A stretch of DNA of 64,000 nt from CAZVFX01 sp964626565 (lineage in GTDB: Bacteria; Myxococcota_A; UBA9042; CAIXZC01), in NCBI GenBank assembly GCA_964626565.1, contig CAZVFX010000011.1, positions 24,285 to 88,284 of the forward strand, written 5' to 3'. Made by a program: the position numbers and the translations under genes. The notes beneath the pieces are model-generated. The model was not told the origin of the DNA. It did no database searches and saw only the letters and a list, made by a program, of their open reading frames with translations. The stretch's first letter is position 1, and each line of letters starts with the position of its first letter. This document shows, in pieces, positions 44,397 through 53,524 of this stretch.

Positions 44397-45851
44397 ATGT
44401 TCAACAAACTGCTTGTTATTGCCGCCTCATTGGCCCTCGCCGCCAGCCTCGCCTGCACCAGCCGGGTCGACAGCGACGACGACCCCGGTGGTGACCCCGA
44501 TGTAGTTGGTGAAGACACTACCGTTACGCCCGACAAGGACGTCACGCCAGGCACCGACGCCCCGGGCAAAACCGACACGCCGACGCCGGCCGGTAGCGGA
44601 ATCAAGGCCCTGCAACAGAAAGACGAAGGTTTGAACTGCCCCGAGGGCAGCGACTTCATCAACCTTGATCAAGGGGTGCCGCTTTCAGGCGTCATCGTGA
44701 CCGCGCCGGTGCACAGCGTGTCCGACAAACTGGAAGGTTTCTACGCACAGGACTCAGGCGGTGGAGCGTACTCCGGCATCAAAGTGGTAATGGACAAAGG
44801 CACCGCTCCCCAGGTGGCGGTTGGCGACGTTGTGGACATCACCGGTGACCTGAAAGAGTACTACTGCCTGACCGAGTTCGATGCAATCAACGTGACTGCA
44901 TCCGGGACCCAGCAGGACCCCACCTCCGTAACCGTTGCCGAAGATGCCATTGCCGCGAAGAGCGCTGCTACCGAGCAGTACGAAGGCGTGCTGGTAACGG
45001 TTGAAAATGCAACCGTCGGCTCGGTCAACAATTTCGGCGGTTTCGAAACCCAGGCCGGCGTAATCGTCGACGATGCCATCTTCGGCGACCTGGAACCGGC
45101 CGGCGACGGGTGCGTGTACACTTCGATAACCGGCGTCATCGACTTTGGATACGGCGACTATGTTCTGCTCCCGAGAACCGCTGCTGACCTGGTCTTGAGT
45201 GGCGGTGACTGCGGACCGGTGGAACCCGACACCACCACCATCGAGGCGATCCAGACCGCCAATGAGTCGGTAACTTGCCCGACCCCCGGTGGCGAGAACA
45301 TCACCAATGTTGAAGACGTAGCCCTTGCCGACGTTGTGGTGGCTTCGCCCCGCTTCGTTGTTTCCAGCGACAAGCTGCACGGCTTCTTCGGTTACGAAGG
45401 TGACGGCGAAGCCAATCAGGGTGTGCTCTTCCTCACGGACTTCGATAAGGACGTCAACCTGAGCGTTGGCGATATCATTTATGCTGAAGGAAGTTGGACT
45501 GAGTTCTATTGCCTTACCGAGATCAAGGTAACGGAGTACTCTGTCACCGATCAGGCGGAAGACCAGCCCCCGGTTAACGACATCAGCGTGAGCGATCTGT
45601 TGGGCAACGATGCGGAGAAATGGGAAGGTTCGTTAGTGCGGCTGACCGGCACCTTCAAGGTAACCGAGATCGATGAACATGGCGACATCCTGCTCGACGA
45701 CGCCGGCGACGAGTTCAAGATGCTCGCCGACTTTGGCTTCGGCCTGAATCCCCCCGTTGACACGACCTATACCGAAATCGTCGGGTTCGTGACCTACGAC
45801 TACGGCGAGTACAAGATACTCCCCGCCTCAGCAGACAACCTCAAAGAATAG
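44397..45851 (+). CDS. lipoprotein with repeated OB-fold-like domains
   Basis: 484 residues; ATG with AGGAGG 7 nt upstream. Lipobox SLAC and a Asp/Thr/Pro linker. Two long repeats start IKALQQKDEGLNCP and IEAIQTANESVTCP. Each has an SGVIVTAPVHSVSDKLEGFY-like segment then GDVVDITGDLKEYYCLTE, resembling the OB-fold found in exported nuclease-associated proteins (YhcR type/DUF5689). A further OB-like segment closes the protein (GSLVRLTGTFKVTEID). No nuclease catalytic domain is present. Ligand unknown. Confidence 0.75.
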   Translation: MFNKLLVIAASLALAASLACTSRVDSDDDPGGDPDVVGEDTTVTPDKDVTPGTDAPGKTDTPTPAGSGIKALQQKDEGLNCPEGSDFINLDQGVPLSGVIVTAPVHSVSDKLEGFYAQDSGGGAYSGIKVVMDKGTAPQVAVGDVVDITGDLKEYYCLTEFDAINVTASGTQQDPTSVTVAEDAIAAKSAATEQYEGVLVTVENATVGSVNNFGGFETQAGVIVDDAIFGDLEPAGDGCVYTSITGVIDFGYGDYVLLPRTAADLVLSGGDCGPVEPDTTTIEAIQTANESVTCPTPGGENITNVEDVALADVVVASPRFVVSSDKLHGFFGYEGDGEANQGVLFLTDFDKDVNLSVGDIIYAEGSWTEFYCLTEIKVTEYSVTDQAEDQPPVNDISVSDLLGNDAEKWEGSLVRLTGTFKVTEIDEHGDILLDDAGDEFKMLADFGFGLNPPVDTTYTEIVGFVTYDYGEYKILPASADNLKE

Positions 45852-45920
45852 CAGGCTTGCGCCCCGACCCGGCGCCGCGGTACCATGTTCTCAGGTAGCG
45901 TGTCGCTGGGAGTGAGTAGT

Positions 45921-46886
45921 GTGAGAAGCTGTTTCAAGAAGATGTTGCTACTGGCCTTAAGCCTGGCCATCCCGGCCCAGGCCGTAGAAAAGCCATCCTC
46001 CATTCCCTTCATCGCACCTGAGTCCTTCATGCACATTCCGTGGGGTGACGGGCCCGGCGAGGTGGGCAAGAGAGAGGCCAGGGAGTCTTCTCCCGAAGGG
46101 CCCATGAGCTTCGCTTTTTCGTCGTTCGGCGAGCTGTACATCCTCGACCAGGTCAACTCCCGAATCCTGGTGTTCGGTCCCGACGGCAGCTTCTCTCACG
46201 ACATCCCCCTCCCCGGGTCGACTTTTCAGGACCTGGAGTTCTTCGACGACAACAGCCTCCTCGTCCTGGATCGACTTGTCCGGCGCACGCTGCTGGTTAT
46301 CAATCTGGTCTCCGGTGACACCGAAGAGTTCAGCATTATGGGGGAAGGAGTGCCGGAGGGAGGGGGCGTCACCGCGATTCTGGCCAGGCCGGACGGTGTC
46401 TGGCTGGAATATGCACATCTCCATTCGGTACGCGTGTTGGGACCATCGTTGCAGCCGTGCCCACGACAGATGGTGCCCTTCCGCCCCGCCAGATTCGGGC
46501 CCGAAGTGATCGCGGCCGACCTGGATGGCGAAGGGGGAGCAACCGTAAGAGCTGGAATGGCGGGCGGAAGGGCCACCATGGACCACGTCGTGACCGACTC
46601 GCTGCCGGTTGGCCGGATCATCTGGTTGGAGGATGACCCCGAGGGCCGAATTTGGATAATCTATCACCTGGTAAAATTCGACGAAAAGGGATTCGACGTC
46701 GCGGAAGAGTCGGTGGCAGGGAGACTTCTGCAACGGGATGGGACCCCGGCTGCGATGATTCGTTCCCCCTACACCATCAACGACCTGGAGATCTTTCGGG
46801 AGTTCAGGGTTGTTGATGATGGTTCCATTGTACAAATGGTACTGGAAGGAGACGGGGTCAGCTTCTACCGGTGGGAAGTGCGATGA
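45921..46886 (+). CDS. exported NHL-like beta-propeller protein
   Basis: 321 residues from the GTG at 45921, with GGGAG upstream; it begins with a signal peptide ending near PAQA. Blade-like repeats (MSFAFSSFGELYILDQVNSR, FDDNSLLVLDRLVRRTLLVI) suggest a six-bladed NHL-type propeller; no catalytic residues recognised. The stop overlaps the next start as ATGA (46883-46886), so it is coupled to the NlpC/P60 protein and may be its partner in the periplasm. Confidence 0.75.
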   Translation: MRSCFKKMLLLALSLAIPAQAVEKPSSIPFIAPESFMHIPWGDGPGEVGKREARESSPEGPMSFAFSSFGELYILDQVNSRILVFGPDGSFSHDIPLPGSTFQDLEFFDDNSLLVLDRLVRRTLLVINLVSGDTEEFSIMGEGVPEGGGVTAILARPDGVWLEYAHLHSVRVLGPSLQPCPRQMVPFRPARFGPEVIAADLDGEGGATVRAGMAGGRATMDHVVTDSLPVGRIIWLEDDPEGRIWIIYHLVKFDEKGFDVAEESVAGRLLQRDGTPAAMIRSPYTINDLEIFREFRVVDDGSIVQMVLEGDGVSFYRWEVR

Positions 46887-48709
46887 ACAGTGCATCCACA
46901 AGAATATCTGTTGCGCTGGCCATCGCCCTGGGGGCGTTGCTGCTCGCAGGCTCCTTCGCACTGGCCATCCCTTCCATGACCAGGGACCAGATCATCTGCC
47001 GGGCAAAATCGGGGCTCGGCTATTCGTACTGGTGGGGAGGATCGTGCTGGTGCAAGTCGGGATGCGGACCGAGTAATTGCGGTAAGGGCAATTGCAGCTG
47101 CAGTTGCGGTAGTTGCTGCCCCGGCTGCTGCAGCCACTCAGGTAGTAAGGGCGCCGACTGCTCAGGCTATACGTACACCTGCTGGCGCATCGCGGGACTG
47201 AGCGACAATAATGTCTGCGGGCCGCACGGTCCGGCCTCAGGTTCGTACACGGTCTCCGGCTCCAATTGGACCGTCATACCCGACGGCAGCCGCAAGAAGG
47301 GCGACTCTGTTGCCAAGAGCGGCCACGTCATGGTGTTCGACAAGAACGCTTCCTGGGGGAAGATCTGGGTGTATGAGGCCAAGGGTTGTAACTATGGAGT
47401 CGTCCACAACACGCGGTCTGTGAGTTGGGGTAGCTGGACCGTTGCCAAACGAAAGAGTCTGGTCGAGGGTGAGTGTTCACCCGGCCAGCAGCAGAGTGCG
47501 GGATGCGGCAAATGCGGCACCAAGAAGCGCACCTGCAGTTCGAATGGCAACTGGGGTTCATGGGGCGGTTGTTCCGGCCAGGGGCCGTGCAGCCCCGGGC
47601 AGACCCAGAATCAGGCTTGCGGCAATTGCGGCAACAAGAAACGAACCTGCAAATCCAACTGCCAGTGGGGTGGTTGGGGCGGCTGCGGTGGGCAAGGTGA
47701 GTGCAGCCCGGGGCAGACCCAAGAGCAGGGGTGCGGCAACTGCGGCACCAAGACCCGCGGTTGCGGCGGCAACTGCAAGTGGGGCGGTTGGGGTCAATGC
47801 CTGGGTCAGGGCCCGTGCGCACCCGGCCAGTCACAAACGGAAGCTTGCGGCGATTGCGGGACCCATTCCAGGGGCTGCGGCGGCAACTGCCAGTGGCAGG
47901 GATGGGGCGAATGCGACGGCCCGGACCCAGAAGGCGGCAACAAGTGGTGCGACTCCGGGGAACTGGGCGTCTGTGCGGAAGGAAGAGTGCGTTGTCTCAA
48001 GGGGTGGCTGGCCTGCGTCCGCCTTTATGATCCGTCCCCGGAGATCTGTGATGGTCTCGACAACGACTGCCAGGGCGAGGTGGACCAGGGGTCGCCGCAG
48101 CAGATGGGCGTTCCCCCTCCTCCTTTCGCCGCACAGCTCGTTGACCTGTCCTACCCGCCCCTGCTGAAACCCGGGGAAAGGGGCAAGGCTTGGGGGCAGT
48201 TCCGCAATGTCGGGACCCAACCCTGGCCCGCCGAGGAGGTTTGGCTGGCTGCAGTGAACCTGAACGAAGAAGCCAGTCCGCTTTACACACCGGGTGGTTG
48301 GCCCGCCTGGAACGTACCCGCAACGTTGCAGGACGAAATCCAACCGGGGGAGACCGGAGTGCTTGAGTTTGAGATCTGCGCTCCCGAGTCCCTCGGCCCC
48401 TTGCCCGACGTACGGTTCCGGTTGCTCGCTCCCGATGGAACCCCCATCAATTGCCCCAGCCCCGAACTGAACGTGTCTCTCGAAATAATGGGGGCAACGC
48501 TCGTAGCATCCGACGCGGGTTCGGTCCTTAGCGACTCAATTTCCGAACCGCTCCATTCGCTCGGGGCCGGCCACGACCCGGAGGAACCGTCTCCGGGGGG
48601 CTGCGGTACCGGGCCGGCAGCCGCGCCAATCGGGGGCGCCGCGTTCGCACTGCTACTGTTGTGTGCCGCGTTGCGGCGGAAATTATCACGGGATGAAAAC
48701 AGTCCCTGA
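46883..48709 (+). CDS. NlpC/P60-like protein with Cys/Trp repeats, NBR1-like Ig domain and MYXO-CTERM-like tail
   Basis: 608 residues. Signal peptide, then an NlpC/P60-like domain with KGADCSGYTY (Cys93) and SGHVMVF (His148), interrupted by a very Cys-rich insertion. Next come four repeats of about 37 residues (CSPGQTQNQACGNCG; WGGWGGC) like compact TSP1 modules, one MopE-type motif (CDGLDNDCQGEVD), and an Ig-like domain resembling the NBR1 central domain (LKPGERGKAWGQFRNVGTQP). The tail GGCGTGPAAAP, hydrophobic helix, then LRRK matches the MYXO-CTERM anchor with its Cys. A wall-active enzyme displayed on the cell surface is the likely product. Second gene of a coupled pair. Confidence 0.85.
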   Translation: MNSASTRISVALAIALGALLLAGSFALAIPSMTRDQIICRAKSGLGYSYWWGGSCWCKSGCGPSNCGKGNCSCSCGSCCPGCCSHSGSKGADCSGYTYTCWRIAGLSDNNVCGPHGPASGSYTVSGSNWTVIPDGSRKKGDSVAKSGHVMVFDKNASWGKIWVYEAKGCNYGVVHNTRSVSWGSWTVAKRKSLVEGECSPGQQQSAGCGKCGTKKRTCSSNGNWGSWGGCSGQGPCSPGQTQNQACGNCGNKKRTCKSNCQWGGWGGCGGQGECSPGQTQEQGCGNCGTKTRGCGGNCKWGGWGQCLGQGPCAPGQSQTEACGDCGTHSRGCGGNCQWQGWGECDGPDPEGGNKWCDSGELGVCAEGRVRCLKGWLACVRLYDPSPEICDGLDNDCQGEVDQGSPQQMGVPPPPFAAQLVDLSYPPLLKPGERGKAWGQFRNVGTQPWPAEEVWLAAVNLNEEASPLYTPGGWPAWNVPATLQDEIQPGETGVLEFEICAPESLGPLPDVRFRLLAPDGTPINCPSPELNVSLEIMGATLVASDAGSVLSDSISEPLHSLGAGHDPEEPSPGGCGTGPAAAPIGGAAFALLLLCAALRRKLSRDENSP

Positions 48710-48759
48710 CCGGGCCGGTTTCTGCTACCCTTGAACTGTGACATAGGGCGAGGTAGGCA

Positions 48760-49929
48760 ATGGCAAAATCCGGGGTGTGGGTCGCAACCGTAACCAGGAA
48801 GAACGCTCGGCGCACGAGGCCGCTCTACTTCGTGGTCCTCATGGTTTTCATTTCTTTGGCTTTCGGAGCCAGCCGGTGGGGCGGAGAAGAGCTGGGCTGG
48901 CTGCTGTATGTTTGCTACGGAGCTGCTTTTCTCGGCCTTCTCTATGCGGTCCTTTCCTACAGCAGAGGTCAGACCGGAACCCTTTCCATTGGCGATGGCA
49001 AGCTCATCCTGCTGGCGGGGAAGGAACGCAAGGAACTCAACCTTGAAGGCGTGCGAATGGCTTTCGGCAAGCACTATGCCGCCAAGAACTACGCGTACTT
49101 CAGCGGTACCGTGTGCCACCTGACGAGCGTATACAGTAAGGAGAAGTGGCGGATGCTGGGAGCGGGCGTAGAGTTTCCCGAGAAGCACTACCGCGAGGAA
49201 GCAACCTACGGTTCCGATTGCGAGATAGGAATTGCAACCGACGCGTTTCACGAACTGCTGGCAGCGATCAAGGAGATCTCGCCGGAGGTGAGTTTTACCG
49301 TTCCGGGGGCCCCTGCGGCCGACGGCGAGCAGGTTTCTTTCGACCGGGAGCAACGTTTCGAGGCTTTCCCCATGCGTGGCGGCGCCATGGTCCCCATAAT
49401 GATCTGGATGGGCGGCATCTTCGGCGTCACACTTGTAGCCGCGCTGGCTAGCACTTTTGTGAGCGACGAGACCATACAAAGCCTGGGGCCTTATGCGGCC
49501 ATGGCCGTTATCGTGCCGATCTTCATCCTGGTCGTCTACGTTTCGATACGCAAGAGCCGCCGCCGGGGCGAGATGGTCCTTGGAAGATACTCACTCCAGA
49601 TGCTGATCAACGGCCGTCCCAAGAGGGAAGTTCGGCTGCCTCTTTCCATAGTCCGGCCGCTTTACGTGGAGATCACCGGCCGCGGCGGGACGTACTATTC
49701 CGGACCCGCGGTGGAGATCCGTGACCAGAGCAAGAACAAGGTGAGACTACTCATCGGAGATACGTCAAAGGAATGGGAAGAGGATGCAAAGAAGGTGACT
49801 CTGACCGACTTCAGCATCGGCTTGGACGCGGGCCGTACCCTCATCGGCTGGCTGGAGAGCTCAGGATATCGAACCGAACCGTACGTTCTCGGAGATCGGG
49901 GCACCACCTCCGGGTGGGTGAAACGCTAA
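48760..49929 (+). CDS. integral membrane protein of unknown function
   Basis: 389 residues; GAGGTAGG upstream of the ATG. Four predicted TM helices in two hairpins (near 22-65 and 212-265), each followed by a soluble beta-rich region (PH-like in appearance: TGTLSIGDGKLILLAGKERK). No family recognised. Converges with the cyclase gene, 23 bp between stops. Confidence 0.75.
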   Translation: MAKSGVWVATVTRKNARRTRPLYFVVLMVFISLAFGASRWGGEELGWLLYVCYGAAFLGLLYAVLSYSRGQTGTLSIGDGKLILLAGKERKELNLEGVRMAFGKHYAAKNYAYFSGTVCHLTSVYSKEKWRMLGAGVEFPEKHYREEATYGSDCEIGIATDAFHELLAAIKEISPEVSFTVPGAPAADGEQVSFDREQRFEAFPMRGGAMVPIMIWMGGIFGVTLVAALASTFVSDETIQSLGPYAAMAVIVPIFILVVYVSIRKSRRRGEMVLGRYSLQMLINGRPKREVRLPLSIVRPLYVEITGRGGTYYSGPAVEIRDQSKNKVRLLIGDTSKEWEEDAKKVTLTDFSIGLDAGRTLIGWLESSGYRTEPYVLGDRGTTSGWVKR

Positions 49930-49952
49930 CGGAAGTCGGCTCCCACCGCTCA

Positions 49953-51584
49953 CTATCCCACTGTCAGGCGCACTGCAGACATGGGCGGGTCTTGCTCTTT
50001 CACCCGGACTTCGATTTCCGACGCCGGATAAGCGTCCATGAGTCGCTCCAAAGCAACTGGACCGGTTCGTTCGCACACCGCGGCCGACAGGCATACCTGC
50101 CCCGGCCCCGCAGAGTCACACATTCGCGCTGCGCGGTTGACGGGCGCGCCGATGAGTGTGAAGTCCAACCTCGCCTCTTCGCCGATGTCCCCGAGAATAA
50201 CTTCACCAAAGGCACAGCCTACTCCCACCGGGAGCATACCCTCCGCGGTGACCTGACGCTGGATCTCAACCGCCGTATCTATGCAGTCATCAACTCGAGA
50301 GGCAGGAAAATAGGCCAGAATACCGTCCCCCATCAGCTTGTTTATCCTTCCGCCCCGGCTGCGAATCACGCGCGCTTCCAACGCCAGTTGCCGGTTTAGA
50401 TGCTCAACCGTTTCCCCGGGGTCACGACCGTCACTCCAACGGGTGAAGCCACGGATATCAACAAACATCACGGCCAGCGGCGTCCGCACCGAGACAAACC
50501 CTTCGCCCATGATTTCGGCGGTTTCGTCGCTCACCGCGTCCAGGGGAATCCCGAACTGCCGGGTGAGCATGCGCCGCCTCAAGGACTCGACGGTCCTGGC
50601 CGAACGTGAGACCTCGATGGAGCTGGATCGGTGGATCTTGCCGTGCTGAACAGGATTGGCCACGCCCATGCTTCTCGCCTCGCGAGCGATGCGGTCAAGG
50701 AGGAGGGACACGCTCGAAACGCTGGTTTCGTGAGCCAGATGCAACATCTCTTCCAACGACTCGGTCTCCAGATCGGAATCAAGCCAATCGGCCAGCCACG
50801 CCCGGACATTGTCCGCAATCCTGGCCGCCTCCCCGGGGGAAGGCTTGCGCGTCAACTCCTCCAGAGCAAGGGAAGACTCGACCTCGGTAAGCAGCTTCAG
50901 ATACCGGGGGATGTCACGCTCGATGATCGCCCCGTGCTGGGGCAATATGCGGCGAATGTCGAGCTCCTTCAGCCGTTCATAGGCAAACGACAGCGCCTCG
51001 GTAGAACCGACGTAGTGTTCGATGAAGTAGCGGCACATCTCCAGGTACCCGTCTCCTGCATACAGGCTCCACTTCCGGTCGAAAGCCGCGAACAGATCGG
51101 AAGAAAACAACGAGCCGGTGCTCTCATCCAGGCTCACCGTATTACCGGAAAAATGCAGGTACGGAAGGTGAACGAACTTCAGCCGCCGTCCGGAAGGGAA
51201 TTCGATCTGATCATCGTCGCCCACCGGCAGAATCGGAGTGCGCACTCCGTAGTATGGAATGAACAGCGCCGTTCGCGGATGAGCGGCGATTACCAATTCC
51301 GGATGCAGGAGGTGCTCAATGAATGGTATCAGGCCGCAGAGGTCAGGGTCCTGATGGTGCACTATCACATACCGAATCAGTCCCGGATCAATGATCTTCG
51401 AGACCTTGCTGAGGACGAGGTCCCTGAAGATCGGATGGGCCGGGCCCGGGTCCAGCAGAGCAGCCTCCCCGTCATCAACCAGTAGATATGGATTGTTGGA
51501 GAAGCCCGCCTCACTGTCGGCAAAGCCCACCCACCATATTCCGTCGGCAACCTCGATTGGGTCCATGTCGTCCAATCTGGGCAT
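49953..51584 (-). CDS. diiron MBL-fold (flavodiiron/ODP-like) domain fused to class III adenylate/guanylate cyclase
   Basis: 543 residues from the ATG at 51584 (AGGGAG 8 nt upstream; 51605 lacks a good site). The N-terminal metallo-beta-lactamase-like domain (1-230) has all six ligand positions of flavodiiron proteins: His77, Asp79, Asp81 (HQDPD, with Asp for the usual Glu), His144 (YLHFSGN), Asp163 (SSD), His217 (PQHG). No flavodoxin domain. A helical linker of about 140 residues leads to a cyclase domain with metal Asp376 (VDIRGFT) and Asp420 (NKLMGDG), Lys416 and Asp474 (adenine-type specificity), Asn483 and Arg487. O2- or NO-responsive cAMP synthesis is inferred. Confidence 0.88.
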   Translation of the reverse strand: MPRLDDMDPIEVADGIWWVGFADSEAGFSNNPYLLVDDGEAALLDPGPAHPIFRDLVLSKVSKIIDPGLIRYVIVHHQDPDLCGLIPFIEHLLHPELVIAAHPRTALFIPYYGVRTPILPVGDDDQIEFPSGRRLKFVHLPYLHFSGNTVSLDESTGSLFSSDLFAAFDRKWSLYAGDGYLEMCRYFIEHYVGSTEALSFAYERLKELDIRRILPQHGAIIERDIPRYLKLLTEVESSLALEELTRKPSPGEAARIADNVRAWLADWLDSDLETESLEEMLHLAHETSVSSVSLLLDRIAREARSMGVANPVQHGKIHRSSSIEVSRSARTVESLRRRMLTRQFGIPLDAVSDETAEIMGEGFVSVRTPLAVMFVDIRGFTRWSDGRDPGETVEHLNRQLALEARVIRSRGGRINKLMGDGILAYFPASRVDDCIDTAVEIQRQVTAEGMLPVGVGCAFGEVILGDIGEEARLDFTLIGAPVNRAARMCDSAGPGQVCLSAAVCERTGPVALERLMDAYPASEIEVRVKEQDPPMSAVRLTVG

Positions 51585-51747
51585 TTCCACTTCTCCCTTG
51601 TCCATTTAGTATCGAAACACTACCCTTCCGGGCCTGCCGTTGTGGTCTCCGCCCTTGCGAGTAGTACCCATCGGTCAGCCCGGCGCCGGAACATGCTTCG
51701 TCGGAATCGCAAGCCGCCAAAACGGCAGCCAGTCGACAGACGATCAT
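51511..51747 (-). pseudogene. possible remnant of a small lipoprotein gene
   Basis: An ORF of 78 codons has AGAGGAG just before the ATG at 51747 and encodes MIVCRLAAVLAACDSDEAC, a short signal-like segment with a lipobox. The rest is Arg/Gln-rich and unlike the neighbouring lipoproteins, and it runs into the cyclase coding region out of frame. This looks like the truncated 5' end of a lipoprotein gene. The 281-bp gap 51606-51886 otherwise shows no clear promoter or terminator. Confidence 0.3.
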
Positions 51748-51886
51748 CACTCCTCTCTCCGCCACCAGCATGATACATCTTCGCCGGGTTGCTTGCCACA
51801 GTAACCTGCCTCTTCAGCCAACTCCTTAAGATCGGTCGCTTAGAGGCCGTTAAGTTGTCAGGTTTGACCGGATAACGGGGAGAGTC

Positions 51887-53521
51887 ATGGGTGCGTTACG
51901 AAGATTTGCGTGGTGCCTGGTAGCAGGGGCCTTGATAGTCACTATTCATGCCGGCGGCTGCAGTTCGCCTTCAGGGCCAACCGGTTTCACAATAGATGCC
52001 GTCGAAGGAGACGAGGCAGGAACGGAACTCAACTCAGCACCGGGCCAGTCGGACGCAGCCGATCTTGTATCCACTGCCCATTCCGATTCAGCGAACCCAG
52101 ACGTCCAGGGGAAGGGTGCCGGAGGCCCCCCGTTGTGCTTCGACGACCTGGATTGTGCAGGCCTGTTCGCGACCCCGCCCCCCTGCTGGACCGGCCGCTG
52201 CGTGAACGGGCTGTGCCAATTGGGACACGACGATGACGGCACACCGTGCGAGGATGGGATCCCGTGTACCGCCGGCGAAACCTGTGCAGCCGGTTACTGT
52301 GTGGGAGGAGACGCCGGCTGCGACGACGCCGACCCCTGTACGAGCGACTTCTGCGGACTGTCATCCGGCGTGTGCGAACACGAATACAACGGCCTGTGTC
52401 CGGAATGTTTCACGCAATCCTCAGCCGAAGATTTCGCATCCGGCACATTCATGATCACTCAGCCCGGCCCCGACACGGGCGTGACTCTTCAACAAGACGA
52501 CGGAGGATTCGCTCCTTCCGGGTCCTACCTGTCCCCCGTCATCGACGCAGGCATGGAGGCGAGCTGGGAATCGATTCACTGGTCGGCCCAACCCGCACTC
52601 ACGGAAACTGAGGGCCAGCCGGGACTGCCGGATGGCGGCGTCATTCTCCTTCTCCACCTGGATGACGGTGGCGAGCCGGTGGCGGATTCCAGCGGCAACG
52701 ACCATCACGGAATGAACTACGGCGCCGTCCCCAACGCCACGGGAAAGATGGAGTCGGCGTACGAGTTCATCGATACCGGCGGATATGCCGAAGTACCGCA
52801 TCACGAAGACTTCCTGCTTGACCAGGGCACCGTATCGTTCTGGTTCAACGCAACGGACGTGGCGCCACAGCAGGGGCTGTTCTCGAAAGACTCGCTCGGC
52901 CTCGACGGCGGAGGCCATCTGACCATCTCAATATCCGACTACATCGGGCCCAAGAGCGGCGATAAGACCGACTCCCCCCACGTGTGGGCGAGACTGCAAA
53001 GCACCGAGGGTGGAAATTTCATCATTTCCGATGCCGTAGAGGCAGGCGTCTGGTACCAGGTAGTCTTCACCTGGGGACCCGAGGGGATGAAACTCTATCT
53101 CAATGGCGAACTCCAATCGGCAGACGAATATGACGGAGGGTTGGGAGCAAGTGCCGGTGGTTCAGGCAACCACGAGCCCATAGTGATTGGCGCCTCGACA
53201 CGGCACAGCGCGGACGGCTCCGCCCAGCCCACCGACGACCACTTCCGGGGAGTGCTGGACGAAGTGATCATCTATGACTATCCGCTGGCGCCCGGCGACG
53301 TGGCCCACCAGTACGCCCTGTCCTCGGTGGCCTTGGAACTGCTGGTGAGAGGCTGTGACAACGCGGCGTGCGAAGACGCAGAATTCCAGCCCCTGTCAGG
53401 TCAGTCGCCCCAACCACTGGACCTCTTTCACTCCAGGTTCTTCCAATACAGATTTGATTTCGTCAGCGAGAACCCCGCCTTCTCCCCGCACCTGCAGGAA
53501 GTCGAGGTGTGCCGCAATTGA
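51887..53521 (+). CDS. lipoprotein with Cys-rich modules and LamG-like domain
   Basis: 544 residues; GGGGAGAG before the ATG. Signal peptide ending HAGGC. An acidic linker, then Cys-rich modules (CVNGLCQ; DGTPCEDGIPCTAGETC; CDDADPCTSDFC) common in deltaproteobacterial exoproteins. A concanavalin/LamG-3-like domain occupies about 240-480 (LLLHLDDGG, SGNDHHGMNYGA, GTVSFWFNA, LYLNGE, GVLDEVIIYDYPL), probably carbohydrate or protein binding. It converges with msrBA, 3 bp between stops. Confidence 0.85.
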   Translation: MGALRRFAWCLVAGALIVTIHAGGCSSPSGPTGFTIDAVEGDEAGTELNSAPGQSDAADLVSTAHSDSANPDVQGKGAGGPPLCFDDLDCAGLFATPPPCWTGRCVNGLCQLGHDDDGTPCEDGIPCTAGETCAAGYCVGGDAGCDDADPCTSDFCGLSSGVCEHEYNGLCPECFTQSSAEDFASGTFMITQPGPDTGVTLQQDDGGFAPSGSYLSPVIDAGMEASWESIHWSAQPALTETEGQPGLPDGGVILLLHLDDGGEPVADSSGNDHHGMNYGAVPNATGKMESAYEFIDTGGYAEVPHHEDFLLDQGTVSFWFNATDVAPQQGLFSKDSLGLDGGGHLTISISDYIGPKSGDKTDSPHVWARLQSTEGGNFIISDAVEAGVWYQVVFTWGPEGMKLYLNGELQSADEYDGGLGASAGGSGNHEPIVIGASTRHSADGSAQPTDDHFRGVLDEVIIYDYPLAPGDVAHQYALSSVALELLVRGCDNAACEDAEFQPLSGQSPQPLDLFHSRFFQYRFDFVSENPAFSPHLQEVEVCRN

Positions 53522-53524
53522 ACA

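Noticed and set aside
44249..44662. N-terminal extension of the GH13 gene
   Set aside because: It would overlap the divergent lipoprotein's start and promoter, and the extra residues look like antisense translation.
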